Below, piece by piece: positions 4,587-6,183 of a DNA stretch of 6,183 nt; positions within the stretch are counted from its first letter, which is position 1; every line of letters starts with the position of its first letter. The stretch is from contig DYRK01000122.1 in NCBI GenBank assembly GCA_020718785.1, positions 3,780 to 9,962 on the forward strand, in the 5' to 3' direction. Source of the DNA: Desulfatirhabdium butyrativorans (GTDB lineage: Bacteria; Desulfobacterota; Desulfobacteria; Desulfobacterales; DYRK01). The notes under the pieces are model-generated. The model was not told where the DNA came from. It ran no database searches and saw only the letters and a list, made by a program, of their open reading frames with translations. Made by a program: the position numbers and the translations under genes.

Positions 4587-6183
4587 ATGGACAAAGATGT
4601 TCTTTACAGCAACGAAGACGAAATCATTGAAAAAGCCGATGCCATTCTCGCGGATGAAAGCTGTCGGGACAACTCTCTGCTCAAAGAGTTTTCAGTTCTT
4701 CTGAAAGATTATAAAAAACTTTACAAGCAGAACCGCTTCCTGACAAAACGCGGGGACCGGCAGGAACTCAAGATGCGTCAGATCAATGACGAGCTTCTCC
4801 AGACCAACGAGCTTCTCAAAAGCGTTATGACCAAAGGGATGCTTCAGGTCAGAGAGGACCTGCTTGCACAGGTGATGAATCTGACGGGCGAACTCGTACT
4901 GACGCGCAACCAGCTTGTCGGAGCCGCGAGGGATGAAACTTGGCATAATCAAAAGATAGAAGGGTTTTTTCAGAATCTTGACCGGGTGACAAGTTCCCTT
5001 CAGGAAAGGATTATGCAGACAAGGATGCAGCCGCTGGGAAATGTGCTGGCAACCCTTCCCAGGATTATCACCGAGGAATCGCAGCGTCTTAAAAAGCTTA
5101 TCCGTCTGGAGATAGAAGGATCGGAAGTGGAATTGGACAAAAGCATTCTCGAATCCTTGGCCGATATCCTTGCCCGTCTGATCCGGAATGCCTGCGAACA
5201 CGGCATTGAAACGCCTTCGGAACGCTCAAAATGCGGCAAACCGGAAACCGGAAACATAAAGGTCCGGGCATTCCGTGAAACCGGGCATATCAACATCCTT
5301 GTCCGCGATGACGGTGCAGGGATTGACCGCACGCTTATAAAGAAAAAAGCCCTGACACAGGGCATTGTCACCCGTGACGAGCTTGCCCGTATGAGTGAAA
5401 AAGAACTGATGTCGCTTTTTATGTCATGTTTTTCAGCGGCAGAAAGCATAAAAAGTGCTACGGAAGAACAGGGCGGCTCTGCTGAGATCAGTTCGGAACC
5501 CGGAGCAGGCACCGAAGTTTATCTGAAACTGCCTCTGACCCTTTCCATCATCCCCTGCCTGATCGTGGAAGTGGGCAATGAACGCTATGCCATTCCCAAA
5601 ATCAGTGTGGAAGAATTAGTATGTCTCTATGACGAAGATGCCTCAGACGGTATTGTCTATGCCGGGAATCAGGAGGTCTGCCGCCTGAGGGACCGCCTGC
5701 TGCCTGTGGTCCGGATGAGGGAAGTTCTCGAGTTCATCCCTGCAGATGTTCCCAAGCTGGGGCTTGGGAACAAGGGACAGCTGGGGCTTGGGAACAAGGG
5801 ACAGCTGGGGCTTGGGAACAAGGGACAGCTGGGGCTTGGGAACAAGGTATCTTCCCTCGTTCCCAAGGTATCTTCTCTCGTTCCCAAGCCCCAGCTTGGG
5901 AACGGGAGTGAATCTTCCCTCGTTCCCAAGGTATCTTCCCTCGTTCCCAAGCCCCAGCTTGGAAACGGGAGTGAATCTTCCCTCGTTCCCAAGGTATCTT
6001 CTCTCGTTCCCAAGCCCCAGCTTGGAAACGGGAGTGAATCTTCCCTCGTTCCCAAGGTATCTTCCCTCGTTCCCAAGCCCCAGCTTGGAAACGGGAGTGA
6101 ATCTTCCCTCGTTCCCAAGGTATCTTCCCTCGTTCCCAAGCCCCAGCTTGGAAACGGGAGTGAATCTTCCCTCGTTCCCAAGC
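4587..6183 (+). CDS. HPt-less CheA-like protein with degenerate ATP lid and repeat-filled CheW domain (3' partial)
   Basis: The frame is open from the ATG at 4587 to the window end (532 codons), with no stop seen. Residues 1-82 are helical and coiled-coil-like (LLKEFSVLLKDYKKLYKQNR) with no HPt histidine motif. The dimerisation domain begins near 87 (REDLLAQVMNLTGELVLTRN). The HATPase keeps the N box (LIRNACEHGIE, N201), G1 (DDGAG, 241-245) and G3 (GAGTE, 306-310). The lid is about 13 residues shorter than in the upstream CheA, and the whole GRGVGTDVV G2 box is gone (residues 281-297); the F-box Gly is Cys281. A CheW-like domain starts near 315 and closely resembles the upstream CheA (LVCLYDED, YAG-QEV, LLPVVR), so the two genes are probably paralogues. 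From residue 388 the CheW domain is interrupted by tandem peptide repeats running off the edge. There is no Shine-Dalgarno before the ATG. Kinase activity is doubtful; a scaffold or a regulatory partner of the first CheA is possible. The family is certain, the function inferred. Confidence 0.88.
   Translation, partial: MDKDVLYSNEDEIIEKADAILADESCRDNSLLKEFSVLLKDYKKLYKQNRFLTKRGDRQELKMRQINDELLQTNELLKSVMTKGMLQVREDLLAQVMNLTGELVLTRNQLVGAARDETWHNQKIEGFFQNLDRVTSSLQERIMQTRMQPLGNVLATLPRIITEESQRLKKLIRLEIEGSEVELDKSILESLADILARLIRNACEHGIETPSERSKCGKPETGNIKVRAFRETGHINILVRDDGAGIDRTLIKKKALTQGIVTRDELARMSEKELMSLFMSCFSAAESIKSATEEQGGSAEISSEPGAGTEVYLKLPLTLSIIPCLIVEVGNERYAIPKISVEELVCLYDEDASDGIVYAGNQEVCRLRDRLLPVVRMREVLEFIPADVPKLGLGNKGQLGLGNKGQLGLGNKGQLGLGNKVSSLVPKVSSLVPKPQLGNGSESSLVPKVSSLVPKPQLGNGSESSLVPKVSSLVPKPQLGNGSESSLVPKVSSLVPKPQLGNGSESSLVPKVSSLVPKPQLGNGSESSLVPK
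5748..5846. repeat. GTTCCCAAGC palindrome followed by 24-bp tandem repeats
   Basis: A 24-bp palindrome at 5748-5771 has GTTCCCAAGC and GCTTGGGAAC as a perfect 10-bp stem around TGGG. From 5757 a 24-bp unit is repeated three times exactly (5757-5780, 5781-5804, 5805-5828) plus an 18-bp partial copy (5829-5846). It is read in frame as LGLGNKGQ three times and then LGLGNK. The unit contains the reverse complement of the CCCAAGCCCCAG core found in the following 63-bp array, so the two blocks are in opposite orientation. Confidence 0.9.
5847..6182. repeat. 63-bp in-frame minisatellite, five units, continuing past the window
   Basis: After a leading 21-bp part-unit (5847-5867), five full 63-bp units lie at 5868-5930, 5931-5993, 5994-6056, 6057-6119 and 6120-6182. 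Each encodes 21 residues: VSSLVPK, PQLGNGSE and SSLVPK. Units differ only at two sites, TCT versus TCC and GGG versus GGA, both synonymous. Each carries a palindrome, perfect in unit 1 (5880-5889 with 5894-5903, 10-bp stem). The final base at 6183 fits the start of another CCC codon, so the array or the domain continues. Confidence 0.93.

Noticed and set aside
5669..6181. Minus-strand ORF made of MGTREDSLPFPSWGLGTRED-type repeats
   Set aside because: The 63-bp period keeps this frame open automatically. The + strand frame is continuous with a recognisable CheA/CheW protein and is the real one.
5868..6182. CRISPR array
   Set aside because: The units are contiguous 63-bp repeats without unique spacers and lie within an open coding frame.

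Overview
The window looks like a piece of a large, repeat-rich bacterial genome. It carries a chemosensory-type signalling cluster on the + strand and one divergent, poorly characterised membrane-protein gene on the - strand. The combination of CheA/SiaB-type genes with many families of short palindromic and heptanucleotide repeats suggests a big-genome Desulfobacterota member (Desulfonema-like) or another filamentous or multicellular bacterium. This is an inference from style; there is no rRNA or marker gene to fix the taxon.

Layout. Positions 1-67 hold a palindromic repeat. Positions 68-817 (-) encode a 249-aa protein with a probable winged-helix N-terminus and a C-terminal membrane hairpin, interrupted by an in-frame palindromic repeat element. 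Positions 818-1177 are the divergent intergenic region. It holds an AT-rich heptad tract, an AT-rich stretch that may carry promoters, and three hairpin repeats of the ATTCCTGC/GCAGGAAT family. Positions 1178-3946 (+) encode a 922-aa CheA with two HPt domains, a dimerisation domain, a complete HATPase and two CheW-like domains. Positions 3939-4490 (+) overlap its end by 8 bases and encode a 183-aa SiaB-family (DUF6272) kinase-like protein. Positions 4491-4573 hold a long inverted heptad repeat. From 4587 to the window end runs a second CheA-like protein that lacks HPt domains and has lost the G2 box of its ATP lid. Its CheW domain is interrupted by an in-frame array of 24-bp and then 63-bp tandem repeats, still running at the right edge.

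How the genes may work together (inference). The first CheA has everything needed for autophosphorylation and two phosphorylatable histidines. The third protein keeps the dimerisation and CheW-like parts but is probably a weak or dead kinase, so it could act as a partner or scaffold. The SiaB-like protein, translationally coupled to the first CheA, would add a second GHKL-fold kinase. No receptor, CheY, SiaC-like substrate or SiaA-like phosphatase is visible here; they may lie beyond the right edge.

The second theme is repeat invasion. At least five short repeat families occur in 6 kb. Those inside genes are all in frame and all sit in linkers or loops rather than in domain cores.
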